Position numbers and translations under genes: made by a program
Shown: positions 41,319 to 49,748 of the stretch, piece by piece
Numbering within the stretch: position 1 is the first letter of the stretch
How the letters are laid out: the number at the start of each line of letters is the position of its first letter
The notes under the pieces: generated by a model
What the model saw: the letters and a program-made list of their open reading frames with translations, nothing else
The model's database searches: none
What the model was told of the DNA's origin: nothing
NCBI RefSeq assembly: GCF_000303155.1
Contig: NC_018719.1
Coordinates: 310,001-374,000 of the forward strand
Origin: Candidatus Nitrososphaera gargensis Ga9.2
GTDB lineage: Archaea > Thermoproteota > Nitrososphaeria > Nitrososphaerales > Nitrososphaeraceae
Length of the DNA stretch: 64,000 nucleotides
Direction: 5' to 3'

Positions 41319-42218
41319 CTAGATAAACTTGATTGCGCGCCCATCCACAGGCTGAGCCAATATTTCTATATCTACCACACAAGGTTCAGCATTTTTTGCA
41401 GTGATTACAATTTGAGCTTTGGTTGGAGCCAATATTCTGTTCCTGTGAGGAGGCTGCTGCCAGCCATCCTCTGTGGGAGCAATAACTCTCGGCAGCGCAT
41501 CCGGGGATTGATAATGCTTTTTTACTTCGGTTCGAGCTTTAATGGAATCCTCATATACCTCAGTTTGTTTGGTGTAACTGTTTGTGCCACTTGTTGGCAG
41601 CTTTGATACCTCTGTGCGAATATCATTAACTATTTGAGCTTGATCACCCTTGAGTATTGCACATAGGTCAACATATTCTACCGAGTTTGCGTTTATCGTC
41701 ATTGTGTGGCCGGAGGTTGGGCTAATCCAAGCCACCTTTTCCTCATTCCCGTCGATTCTTAGGACAGCTTTACAATTCTCTGCGGCGTTCCTTCCGTCGT
41801 TCCTAACTATTATTCTATTTGCAACATATTCAACGAGATACTTTGTCTTAATGGAAGGAATTGCACCCAATAACGGGCTGCTGACACTGTAGACCTCGCT
41901 ATGAAACGCCCTTAGAACTGGGGATTTGTCCTTGGCAATCCTTAGAATTGGCCTTCTATAATGATCAAGAAGTCTATTGGCAAAATAAAGCGCAAATCCC
42001 GCAACTAGACCTCCTATGACAAACTGAAGTGATAATTGAATCCACTGAACTTGCATGCTGGCTACACTAGCTTCTGTATTCGGCAGATTCTGATTTGAAG
42101 GAATGCTTGTACCAGTTTCGTTCACATTTTCTTGTGCATAAATGTGCTTCCCTGGTTGGTTTACAAGTAAAAAGAATGCGATAATAGTAAAAGCGTTCAA
42201 AAGGGCGTTAGCATACAT
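41319..42218 (-). CDS. element-encoded membrane protein
   Basis: The 299-residue protein has an N-terminal signal or helix (ALLNAFTIIAFFLLVNQ), a polar stretch with NET and NTEAS, a transmembrane helix near residues 62-85 (LSLQFVIGGLVAGFALYFANRLL) and a cytoplasmic or external beta-rich domain (IKTKYLVEYVANRIIVRNDGRNAAENCKAVLRI) resembling general receptor-like folds. No family is recognised. It is the last intact gene before the integrase remnant. Confidence 0.65.
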   Translation of the reverse strand: MYANALLNAFTIIAFFLLVNQPGKHIYAQENVNETGTSIPSNQNLPNTEASVASMQVQWIQLSLQFVIGGLVAGFALYFANRLLDHYRRPILRIAKDKSPVLRAFHSEVYSVSSPLLGAIPSIKTKYLVEYVANRIIVRNDGRNAAENCKAVLRIDGNEEKVAWISPTSGHTMTINANSVEYVDLCAILKGDQAQIVNDIRTEVSKLPTSGTNSYTKQTEVYEDSIKARTEVKKHYQSPDALPRVIAPTEDGWQQPPHRNRILAPTKAQIVITAKNAEPCVVDIEILAQPVDGRAIKFI

Positions 42219-43110
42219 ATATTGTGGCTTATCGCGAGACCTCTAAAAGATTATCGCATATGCTGAATCTTTTGCCATGTTAGGGAATAGCTAGCTCGTG
42301 ATGCAGTGATGCTATTATCCTTCGAATTTTTTTTGCAGTTGTCCTTAAAGTCTGGCCTGAAGTAGTGTCTTGCAAAAACCGACTTTGGGATTCTGCCTTG
42401 TAACAAATCGATGAATTCTGTCTCTATCCTTTTCGTTCTTAAGTAAGTTGCAAAGATGCTCCTGCAGTTTTTCATCTTCATTTCCATATCCCTTTTCGTG
42501 ATATAGAGTCGTAGAGCATTTTACCCACAATTCTTGCAGCTTCTGGCAAGTTCAATAACCTCTTGGTTTATGATACTGATATACGCTTTCTTTGTCCTCC
42601 TAATGAAAATCTCAGGATACTTGTAATGTTCAAGCGTCATCCAGTCTTTTTTAAGATAGTTATCAAGGTCAGTCTGAATAAGGTTAATACTCTGGCAGGC
42701 TTCGTCGGGTCTCGGACCAACAAGGGTGGCATATATGAGAATGTTGCCATACTCATTTGGTATCTTTGAAAAAGTAGCCTTCAGCCATTGCATCATTGCT
42801 GAGTAGTTATTTCCGTTGTTCTCCATCATTGAAATGAATACATCCATGTCACTACCTACAGTCCACTTCAAATCATATCGTTGTTTGATAGCTTTCCAAG
42901 TGTCATAGCATCCGTAGTATTTGGATAGGTTCGAGAGAGCTCTCATGGCATGCTGTCTATTCTTAGGAGTTAAAGTTAAAGCTCAGATGCGTTCTGTGTC
43001 TGCAATATGTGGCCGTATCTCCGGGCAAAATTAATCAGCTGACCAGATGTTTTCTTTCTCCTCTCTTTCAATATCCAACTTTCAAACCCTTTGAAAGAAG
43101 GAGTACCGGC

Positions 43111-43151
43111 ACTAGATGGGATTCGGATCCATAACCTAAGGTTTACGAAAC
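43111..43151 (-). repeat. inverted copy of the tRNA-Thr 3' half beside attR
   Basis: On the minus strand these 41 bases match tRNA-Thr positions from the anticodon stem (GGTTTCGTAAACC) to CATCTAG with two mismatches. With the direct copy at 43167-43196 they form a 30-bp inverted repeat with three mismatches and a 26-base spacer. Both copies share GGATCC where the tRNA has GGGTCC, so they derive from the element rather than from the chromosome. Confidence 0.75.
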
Positions 43152-43166
43152 CGAACGAGAACCCAA

Positions 43167-43202
43167 CCCTTAGCTCATGGATCCGAATCCCATCTAGGGC
43201 TT
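43167..43202 (+). repeat. attR: direct copy of the tRNA-Thr 3' end
   Basis: CCTTAG-TCATGG-TCCGAATCCC-ATCTAGGGCTT repeats the 3' end of tRNA-Thr (35802-35837) with two internal substitutions. It marks the right border of the element and starts the intC frame on the minus strand. It lacks the 5' half of a tRNA and cannot be a functional tRNA gene. Confidence 0.85.
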
Positions 43203-43319
43203 TTGCGTTTTTTATAATGTTAGAAAAAATACTGCCAAAATGTGTCGTCAAAATATAGTAGAATGTTTGTTTCTTGAATAACTTATATGTGATCTTCGGG
43301 AGAACTATCCCGAATTATT

Positions 43320-44105
43320 TTGATAGAGCAAAATTGTCATGCAGCATGCATAGTTGACTTAGACGGTTCAGGGTTTTCTGCAATTTATTCCAGGATCCAC
43401 CAGTATCTCCTCAAAGGCTATGCCGTGGCATATGTTGCAGAGGATAACACAGCGACCGCAATACAAAACATTAAAAATTCCGGAGTTGACGTTGACCACT
43501 TCCTACCAACTGGCGCTCTTCAGGTAATTGACAGGGACTTGTACTACAATCCAAACAAGGAACTTGAGCCACAAAAATTACTTGATCAGTTTTCCAAGAT
43601 AGTAACTCAAGTTGACTTCCAAAAGTTCAAGGGGATGCTAGGAATTGGTTCAGCTGGTCCTGCCTTTTTCCAAAAAGGAAAACTTGAACCACTCTTGGAA
43701 TATGAACACAAGATTGGCAAGAGATTTAAGGTGCCGGTAGAGATCATCTGCTGCTATCGGTCTAATGACATCAGGCAACTAGAATTCAGCCATCTTGTAT
43801 CTGTCATTACTTCTCATGCATATGTGATTACCTCAGAAGGGACAGAGCATAAGGGACTGAACTCTGACGCAATTATTTCATTTATCGCTGCTGGAATTAA
43901 CAAATCATTGTGTGCAAACATATCTGACATTATATTAAAAACCTTGGAAATTGCATATGGCATAAAGAAAGAGCGAATAATATCACAACCGAGAATTTTT
44001 AAAAATGCCTTGGAAAAAGCACTTGGCATCACTTCTTCCAGAATTGTCCTAGCTGAAATAGAGAATGAAATCCGGTGCGCTCTGCTGGGCGACAATAAAA
44101 CGTAG
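43320..44105 (+). CDS. MEDS-domain (DcmR-type sensory) protein
   Basis: The 261-residue protein begins IEQNCHAACIVDLDGSGFSAIYSRIHQYLLKGYAVAYVAEDN-like (split here as residues 3-21 and on) and contains GVDVDHFLPTGALQVID, matching the MEDS sensory fold, a RecA/KaiC-like domain found in methanogens, methylotrophs and thaumarchaea. The C-terminal third is helical and may mediate dimerisation. It lies 115 bp outside attR, upstream of a second MEDS gene. Signal unknown. Confidence 0.7.
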   Translation: MIEQNCHAACIVDLDGSGFSAIYSRIHQYLLKGYAVAYVAEDNTATAIQNIKNSGVDVDHFLPTGALQVIDRDLYYNPNKELEPQKLLDQFSKIVTQVDFQKFKGMLGIGSAGPAFFQKGKLEPLLEYEHKIGKRFKVPVEIICCYRSNDIRQLEFSHLVSVITSHAYVITSEGTEHKGLNSDAIISFIAAGINKSLCANISDIILKTLEIAYGIKKERIISQPRIFKNALEKALGITSSRIVLAEIENEIRCALLGDNKT

Positions 44106-44116
44106 AGGTGTTTGGC

Positions 44117-44474
44117 ATGGGTATTATTAGCAATCAAGTTGAAGACTTCGACTTGCTTGGCCCAAACAAGCACATTGCGATGTTTTTACGAGGAGCCAGA
44201 GCGGGCAAGGGAGATAGAGTTTCGATTCTTGCGTAATGGTCTCTTTAGGGGAGAGCATTGCATCTACATATTGCATGAAGGTGACGAGATCGACATTATA
44301 GAAAATGAGATAGCTGACAATGGGATTGATGTCATTCATTTCAAGAAGAAGGGTCTCCTCCACATAGTAAAAGTCAATGATCTCTTGACCCGCCCAGAGG
44401 TATACATGGACGCTTTTCAGAATTTGCTAAATGACATTGCAAACAAGTTCAAGCCAATAGTAAAAGAGCTGTAG
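44117..44474 (+). pseudogene. second MEDS-domain protein, frameshifted
   Basis: ATG 44117 gives MGIISNQVEDFDLLGPNKHIAMF, then the frame changes in a T5 run at about 44176; the next frame continues FYEEPERAREIEFRFLRNGL, EHCIYILHEGDEIDI and KKGLLHIVKVNDLL. Removing one T joins them into a MEDS domain of about 119 residues. It directly follows the longer MEDS gene and probably arose by duplication or acts with it. Confidence 0.7.
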
Positions 44475-44614
44475 GAACTGCTGTCGCCAACGTAACGATA
44501 GGAAAGGATAGGATGGGTGTAGAATTGCAACTTGAAAAGCATTTTCATAGTATATTTGCCAGCTTTCATGGGTCGTGGATGTGCCATTATTACCTTGCGA
44601 ATATTGATCATTAT

Positions 44615-44890
44615 CTATCTTTTCAGCTGGCCGGGCTTGCAGATGTGGTAACCCTTTCCAATCCTCACGTTGCACCCCGGGCAGAGTTTTGGAGGGGCAA
44701 GCTTTGGAGGTCTCTCAAAGTTGCTTCTCATTGTCTCATTGTACTCCTTGTTGAGCGCATTCAGCTCCGCCTGCAGCCTAGGTATGTCACGCTTGGCCTT
44801 CCTGTTGTGCATCCTGAGCTGGATCTTGTGTATCTTGTGGTTCAGGTCCCGCAGCCTCTTTTTTCTAATATGGCGATAACGATCTACCAA
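44615..44890 (-). CDS. coiled-coil protein with C-terminal zinc knuckle
   Basis: The 91-residue protein is a basic coiled coil (HIRKKRLRDLNHKIHKIQLR, DIPRLQAELNALNKEYNETM) followed by CPGCNVRIGKGYHICKPG, a Cys-Cys-His-Cys knuckle. Such proteins may bind RNA or act as adaptors. It stands alone on the minus strand between the MEDS genes and a small plus-strand gene. No named family. Confidence 0.65.
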   Translation of the reverse strand: MVDRYRHIRKKRLRDLNHKIHKIQLRMHNRKAKRDIPRLQAELNALNKEYNETMRSNFERPPKLAPPKLCPGCNVRIGKGYHICKPGQLKR

Positions 44891-45082
44891 AGGCCGGCCA
44901 TGATCCTGCTAGTAACCATATTAAGTATTCGCGAAAACCTGTTAATGTCACACTGCAGCTGTGTCGTCTTTCTGGTTTTGTAGCTCTTTTGCAGACAAAA
45001 ATTACATAACAGTATTCTATCGACAATAGCACCAAAGGTGCAGCGTTCCTTATATTCATCAAATACAACAATGGCATGAAAC

Positions 45083-45265
45083 GTGACCTACAAAATCACT
45101 GTCAAGATCAACGAAAAGAATCTTTCAACTGAAGCAATAAAACAGGCAGTCAACTACATCAGTGGGGCGCTGGATAGCATGCAAATCGCCCACACGATCG
45201 AGTGCCACAAGGACAAGATCGTGCTGACCAGAATGAGCAAGCCACCAACAATAGTGGAGCACTGA
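45083..45265 (+). CDS. 60-residue conserved-looking protein
   Basis: GTG 45083 starts TYKITVKINEKNLSTEAIKQ, AVNYISGALDSMQIAHTIEC, HKDKIVLTRMSKPP: a beta-alpha-beta pattern of a small soluble domain. It is 23 bp from the convergent surface-protein gene. No family recognised. Confidence 0.5.
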   Translation: MTYKITVKINEKNLSTEAIKQAVNYISGALDSMQIAHTIECHKDKIVLTRMSKPPTIVEH

Positions 45266-45288
45266 AAGAAAAAGGGTGGAAAAAAATA

Positions 45289-45999
45289 TTACTTCCACAT
45301 TTCCCCAGTCATAGTGGTGTCGTCGTTGTTGCTGCCACTATGCATCCCGCCGCCATAGTTACCCATCATTTTTGATGCGGTTGTCGCGTTCATGATGTGG
45401 TGTATTATCTCTGGCGTTATTGTCATGCCATAAATCGGCGTGTCCCCAAAGTGGTCTTCAACAGCTTCGCGGTCCAGAGATATTGCTATCACGTTGCCCT
45501 GAGACAGGGTGATCGTTGTTTCAACGTCTTCCGCCGGCCCCTCTCTCAAAGTGACCGTGGATGTACCTCTCACCATTGTCACATTGCCCTCTGTTGAGCT
45601 TTCACCTGCTTGCCTAAAGTTGTATATCTCGTGGGTGTGCTGCGCCGAGCCGTCAAGCCTTGTCATATAAAAACCTGCGTAAAAGTCGATGTTACCGGTT
45701 TCGTTTGTCATCATCCAGTGGCCCACTACAACCCATGCCGGCTCGCCATCTTCGTTCTGTATGCTTGAAACAATGCCAAACTTTTTGCCCTTGTCGAACC
45801 ATGACATTATGCTGTGATCCATGAGTCTCGAAGTCATTGTGTTAGAATCGTCGTTGTCGCCGTCATCTGTTGCCATGTCTGAAGAAGACGTCATTGTGTC
45901 AGAGTACAGATTTGCCAGCGCCGGCGTTGCCAAGGCGAATATCCCGCCAAATAGCGCGAGCAAAGCCGCGATCGCTGCTATTGCAAGTTTTGTCTTCAT
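45289..45999 (-). CDS. secreted protein with Met/Asp/Thr-rich region
   Basis: The 236-residue protein has a clear signal peptide (KTKLAIAAIAALLALFGGIFALATPALA), an acidic Ser/Thr/Asp/Met stretch (SDTMTSSSDMATDDGDNDD), a beta-rich middle domain (AWVVVGHWMMTNETGNIDFYA) and a Met/Gly/His-rich tail (HHIMNATTASKMMGNYGGG). Met and His clusters suggest copper binding, in line with the copper-dependent energy metabolism of ammonia oxidisers; this is inference. It resembles thaumarchaeal exported proteins of unknown role. Confidence 0.7.
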   Translation of the reverse strand: MKTKLAIAAIAALLALFGGIFALATPALANLYSDTMTSSSDMATDDGDNDDSNTMTSRLMDHSIMSWFDKGKKFGIVSSIQNEDGEPAWVVVGHWMMTNETGNIDFYAGFYMTRLDGSAQHTHEIYNFRQAGESSTEGNVTMVRGTSTVTLREGPAEDVETTITLSQGNVIAISLDREAVEDHFGDTPIYGMTITPEIIHHIMNATTASKMMGNYGGGMHSGSNNDDTTMTGEMWK

Positions 46000-46069
46000 C
46001 GTTCATGGCGTGAATACTGAAAATATAAGGGATATACGACAAATTTCCCTTTATTTTTCCAGAAGTTAC

Positions 46070-46417
46070 TTATGCTTCGGCAATCTGCTGCTTTGTTGCT
46101 AGCTTTCTTGCGTCGATGATCTGCCATACCCAGTACCCGATTGATCCTAGGCCGACTGCAAACAGGCTGATGTTGACAATCGTGCTTCTGGTGATTGTCT
46201 GCATGTCTATCCCTGATGATGACATGTACTGGACGCCTATGAACCCCGGATATGCAATCAGCAAAAGCCCGATGCCTATAGTCAAGATGGCAATGCCGCG
46301 CCTGACTTGACCGAGGTAGATATGCCCCGCGCCGAAGAATACTATAGCCAGTATAGTGGCAATGGTTCCCCTGTCAAGCCTTGACGCGACGGTATCGAGA
46401 ACACCGAGGCTGAGCAC
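46070..46417 (-). CDS. TM2-like small membrane protein
   Basis: The 115-residue protein has three hydrophobic helices (about 19-36, 40-58, 86-104). The first two, TIATILAIVFFGAGHIYLGQVRRGI, show the G-x-hx-hYLG-x-x-x-G pattern of TM2-domain proteins. Start ATG 46417 or an internal one. It is between a secreted protein and a small helical protein on the same strand; function unknown. Confidence 0.7.
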   Translation of the reverse strand: MLSLGVLDTVASRLDRGTIATILAIVFFGAGHIYLGQVRRGIAILTIGIGLLLIAYPGFIGVQYMSSSGIDMQTITRSTIVNISLFAVGLGSIGYWVWQIIDARKLATKQQIAEA

Positions 46418-46474
46418 GTCTCAAAGTCGCCTGAGGCAGGATATAATGTTCTGTATGAGAGAAAGTCTTACAGA

Positions 46475-46726
46475 CTAGATCTTTCTTGCCTTGATCTCAT
46501 GTCTTAACTGCCTCCTCACCTGTTCGACTGCGCTGTTGAACACCTTAAGGTACGCTTCTTTGAGCTCTGGCTGCGCCACTATAAGGCTCAGTGCCACTTC
46601 GCCTGCTGCTGAGACGAGGCTGACTATTGCAATGTCTGCGCCGACCTGTTTGCTCTCTATGAGGTCGTGCAGGCTATCGACCACCTCGGCTACCCTGCTT
46701 GCTTCTTCCATAGCCGGAATCATCAT
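46475..46726 (-). CDS. small all-helical protein
   Basis: The 83-residue product is predicted helical throughout: MEEASRVAEVVDSLHDLIESKQVG, ADIAIVSLVSAAGEVALSLIV, AYLKVFNSAVEQVRRQLRHE. The middle helix is hydrophobic but not long enough to be certain as a membrane span. Divergent from the anion transporter gene (62 bp). No family recognised. Confidence 0.5.
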   Translation of the reverse strand: MMIPAMEEASRVAEVVDSLHDLIESKQVGADIAIVSLVSAAGEVALSLIVAQPELKEAYLKVFNSAVEQVRRQLRHEIKARKI

Positions 46727-46788
46727 CCTGTTGCTGAACTATTATTCCTTGTGAGGTGCAACGGTTTTGACTCACGACAAATAAAGCG

Positions 46789-48093
46789 GTGAATACCTTG
46801 CTGCACTATATGCAGGAGTACATTGCCCTTGGCGTCTTTGCGGTAGTGTACACACTGATAATCGGCCGGAGACGCTTTGGCGTCCCAATATGGGCCGCCA
46901 TGCTGATAGGCGCCGCGCTCATGATCGGCCTGCAGGTGATCGGCGTTGAAGCCGCGTTCATGTCGGTCAACCTTGACGTCATCGCATTCCTGTTTGGCAT
47001 GTTCAGCATAGTCTCTGCGTTGGACAGGGCCGGAGTCCTTAGGCGCGTGGCGATCAGGATGCTTGCGGTAGCCAAGACCCCTGACAGGCTCTTGATGGCT
47101 TTTGTTGTTGGAATGGGGCTGCTTGCCGCATTTCTAGTCAACGACACGATAGCGCTGCTTGGAATCCCCCTTGTTGTCTATGTCGCAAGGCACGCCGGCA
47201 TTAGGCCGGTAGTATTGCTGATAGCGCTTGCCTTTGGCATCACGGTAGGGAGCGTCATGACCCCGGTAGGCAACCCGCAGAACCTGCTCATTGCAATAGA
47301 GAGCGGCATCCTAATGCCCTTTACGACGTTTCTGGTGCAGCTGGCGGCGCCTACCATAGTCAACCTGTTTATGACCTACGCAATACTGAAGGTGTATTAT
47401 CGCAAGGAGATCAAGTTGAACTATCAATTGAGTGCCATTGAGCTTGCGGAAAATACGGACAGGGTCTACAGCCCGCGCCTTGCCAAGATTTCAATTGCTG
47501 TCCTTGTCGCGACGATCGCCGGCTTTATCGTCTCAGAGGCGCTGCACTTTCTTGGTATCGTCGAGTTTAGCCTGAGCACAGTGGCGATGCTGGGGTCTGC
47601 CGCTATTTACGCAGTGAGCGACCAGAGAAGGGAGATAATGAAGAGCGTCGACTACTCGGTGCTGGTATTCTTTGGCGGCATGTTTGTCGTCACCTCTGCG
47701 CTCTGGTCATCCGGCGCGGTGTCGCTGTTGTTCATGAACTACATTCCCACTCCGGACCCTGCAGACCCGGTGCAGAGCGCGACCGTAATATCGGCTGCAA
47801 GCATCGGGATAAGCCAAGTGCTGAGCAACGTCCCATTTGTAGCGCTCTATAACTTTGTGATGACAGACAGCGGTTTTACAGGCCAGCACGTGGATCAGTG
47901 GATGATGCTGGCAGCGGCGAGCACAATAGCCGGCAACCTCACGATACTCGGCGCGGCAAGCAACATCATTATCATAGAGGCTGCCGAGTCGCGCGGCGTC
48001 ACCGCGTTTTCATTTCTGGAATTCTTTAAGGTTGGGAGCATCGTGACTGCAGCTAACCTAGCAGTGTATTATGTGTTCATTGTCCTGATCTAG
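46789..48093 (+). CDS. ArsB/NhaD/SLC13-superfamily ion transporter
   Basis: The 434-residue protein has about eleven helices. Superfamily features are VNDTIALLGIPLVVYVA and VMTPVGNPQNLLIAIESG in the first half, and ISQVLSNVPFVALYNF and GNLTILGAASNIIIIEAAE in the second, the paired re-entrant hairpin motifs. Substrates in this superfamily include arsenite, Na+/H+ and dicarboxylates; none can be chosen here. GTG 46789 start. It overlaps the convergent dehydrogenase by four bases. Confidence 0.87.
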   Translation: MNTLLHYMQEYIALGVFAVVYTLIIGRRRFGVPIWAAMLIGAALMIGLQVIGVEAAFMSVNLDVIAFLFGMFSIVSALDRAGVLRRVAIRMLAVAKTPDRLLMAFVVGMGLLAAFLVNDTIALLGIPLVVYVARHAGIRPVVLLIALAFGITVGSVMTPVGNPQNLLIAIESGILMPFTTFLVQLAAPTIVNLFMTYAILKVYYRKEIKLNYQLSAIELAENTDRVYSPRLAKISIAVLVATIAGFIVSEALHFLGIVEFSLSTVAMLGSAAIYAVSDQRREIMKSVDYSVLVFFGGMFVVTSALWSSGAVSLLFMNYIPTPDPADPVQSATVISAASIGISQVLSNVPFVALYNFVMTDSGFTGQHVDQWMMLAAASTIAGNLTILGAASNIIIIEAAESRGVTAFSFLEFFKVGSIVTAANLAVYYVFIVLI

Positions 48094-49130
48094 GGAACCA
48101 GAACTGCGCGGGCCTCTACCTGCGACTTTTTGAGCCTTGCCAATACTTCATTAGCTTCTTCCAGCTTGTGAGTCTCAATAACCACTTTCAGGCCGGAACT
48201 GCTTGCCAAACTGACCAGCTCGGCCATGTCCTTCATTGTGCCGATGACGCTCCCTTTCACTATCTTTTCTTCAAACGTCGGAAAATCAGAGACATTGCCA
48301 AGCACGCCCAGCACGATGGTGCCACCCTTTTTGACAGACTTGATGGCGGTATCTATCACTTTGTCAGAGGGCGCAAAGACTATTGCGCTGTCAAGGAGCC
48401 CTCCTTCCTCCTTTTTCAGGTTTTTCAGAAACTGCCCCTGCGAATCTTGGTAGACAATGACATTGTCTGCGCCCAGCTTTTTTGACAGATCAAGATGCTT
48501 TTTCGCCCTTGACATTGCTATTACCCTTGCACCCTGCATCTTGGCTATCTGTATTGCTAGGTGGCCGACGCCTCCGATGCCAAAAATGCCGACTGTTCTG
48601 CCTGCCGCCGGCTCGCTTGCCTTGACTGCCTTGTACGCTGTTATGCCGGGGCAAAATAGCGGAGCGGCATGCTCTGAGTCCAGATTGTCCGGGATCGGCG
48701 TGACAAACTCTTCTAGCGCAGAAATGTACTCGGCGTAGCCACCCTGTACTGTCTCTCCTGTTATCTCGGCGCTCTCACAAAGGTTCTCTTTGCCGGTAGT
48801 GCAGTATTCGCACTGAAGACAAGAGCTGAAAAGCGGCTGGATTCCTACCCTGTCGCCTACCTTGATCTTTTTCACGCCACTGCCAACCTGCTTGACCACG
48901 CCCACCACTTCGTGGCCGGGAACCACTGGCAGGTGCGAAGGCGCGCCAAACCTTTTCCAATCGCCTTCTATAAGGTGCAGGTTTGACCGGCAGACGCCGC
49001 ACGCCTCTATCTCTATCATCAGTTCGTTTCTGCCCTTTGCCACGGGTCTGTCAATCGACATCAATTTCAGCGGCCGGGTTTCTATTGGGGCAAGCTTTGT
49101 CAGGACCATTGCCCGCATTTTTTCTGCCAT
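48090..49130 (-). CDS. zinc-dependent alcohol dehydrogenase
   Basis: The 346-residue medium-chain dehydrogenase has the catalytic zinc Cys in EACGVCRSNLH, VPGHEVVGVVKQVG, the structural zinc site with four Cys (CLQCEYCTTGKENLC), and the NAD(P)-binding motif GIFGIGGVGHLAIQIAK. MCD enzymes oxidise alcohols or reduce aldehydes. It starts ATG 49130 and lies 9 bp downstream of the Nudix gene, so they are likely co-transcribed. Confidence 0.93.
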   Translation of the reverse strand: MAEKMRAMVLTKLAPIETRPLKLMSIDRPVAKGRNELMIEIEACGVCRSNLHLIEGDWKRFGAPSHLPVVPGHEVVGVVKQVGSGVKKIKVGDRVGIQPLFSSCLQCEYCTTGKENLCESAEITGETVQGGYAEYISALEEFVTPIPDNLDSEHAAPLFCPGITAYKAVKASEPAAGRTVGIFGIGGVGHLAIQIAKMQGARVIAMSRAKKHLDLSKKLGADNVIVYQDSQGQFLKNLKKEEGGLLDSAIVFAPSDKVIDTAIKSVKKGGTIVLGVLGNVSDFPTFEEKIVKGSVIGTMKDMAELVSLASSSGLKVVIETHKLEEANEVLARLKKSQVEARAVLVP

Positions 49131-49139
49131 ACCCTGTTG

Positions 49140-49709
49140 TCATCGCCTCCTCCCGCTACTTGTTTTCATTGTACAGCATAGCAGGTACGCGATCAGGGTG
49201 CCGGCGTTTTCCACTTTTCTTTTTGTTATCAACTGGCGCAACTGCTTGACCGTAACTTTTCTCATGCTGATCTGCTCGCCGCCATCGTGCTTGGTCGCAC
49301 TCGCCCTTGCCAGATCGGTCGCCCTGAAGATATGCACAGACTGCCTTGTCCGGCTCACAGCCGGGTGGTAGCTGTAGACGTATTCGACCTTTCTTGCCCT
49401 GTATCCTGTCTCCTCTTCAAGCTCCCGCTTGGCGGTGTCAAGTGGGTCCTCTTTGTTTTCAACATGGCCGGCCGGAAACTCTAGCAGCACCTTGCCAATT
49501 GGGTAGCGGAACTGCCTTATCATAAGAAGCGTCTGCCTATCAATGAATGGCACGACTATAACCACGTCTGAAGCATGGTATTTTGTATAGGTTAGGACAT
49601 TGCCCTTTGGCGTCCTGACCCTATCCTGATACAACTCGATATAGACAGTCTTGCCGTCGCCGGCCTTGAACACCTCTTTGGTTTCAAGGCACTCCCAGCC
49701 TTTTTTCAT
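49140..49709 (-). CDS. Nudix hydrolase (ADP-ribose pyrophosphatase-like)
   Basis: The 189-residue protein has the Nudix box: Gly in AGHVE, then ENKEDPLDTAKRELEEETGY (G-x5-E-x7-REL-x-EE-x-G). The preceding LLMIRQFRYPIGKVLLEFPAG is typical of ADP-sugar pyrophosphatases (NudF-like). It would hydrolyse ADP-ribose or related compounds using Mg2+. It lies directly upstream of the dehydrogenase. Confidence 0.9.
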   Translation of the reverse strand: MKKGWECLETKEVFKAGDGKTVYIELYQDRVRTPKGNVLTYTKYHASDVVIVVPFIDRQTLLMIRQFRYPIGKVLLEFPAGHVENKEDPLDTAKRELEEETGYRARKVEYVYSYHPAVSRTRQSVHIFRATDLARASATKHDGGEQISMRKVTVKQLRQLITKRKVENAGTLIAYLLCCTMKTSSGRRR

Positions 49710-49748
49710 CTGTAGTAGAGGTATCGATAGGCCGATAATAAATCTAGG

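Larger units (their letters stand above)
35800..43202. mobile_element. 7.4-kb integrated element with partitioned (SSV-type) integrase
   Basis: The element lies between the 3' half of tRNA-Thr (attL, about 35800-35837) and a near-identical 36-base copy (attR, 43167-43202). Integrase parts occupy both ends and meet in the same frame through the att sequence (EALDGIRTHDLR at the left, KALDGIRIHELR at the right), as in SSV-type integration that splits the gene. Cargo includes a metallopeptidase, winged-helix regulator, a GNAT two-gene unit, a large frameshifted protein and a membrane protein. Frameshifts in intC suggest it is now immobile. Confidence 0.85.
42251..43202 (-). pseudogene. integrase C-terminal part (intC), tyrosine recombinase, frameshifted
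   Basis: Reading from attR: KALDGIRIHELR (tRNA), LRLWIRIPSSAG (inverted tRNA copy), WILKERRKKTSGQLINFARRY, then after a frame change at a short T run near 42975 MRALSNLSKYYGCYDTWKAIKQ, YATLVGPRPDEACQSINLI with the catalytic Arg, FIRRTKKAYISI, and in further frames CRSIFATYLRTK and SVFARHYFRPDF with the nucleophilic Tyr. Catalytic elements are all visible, but at least two frameshifts break the protein. Confidence 0.8.

Noticed and set aside
43111-43202. Second tRNA-Thr gene
   Set aside because: Only the 3' half is present in each copy; no acceptor 5' strand or D-arm exists.
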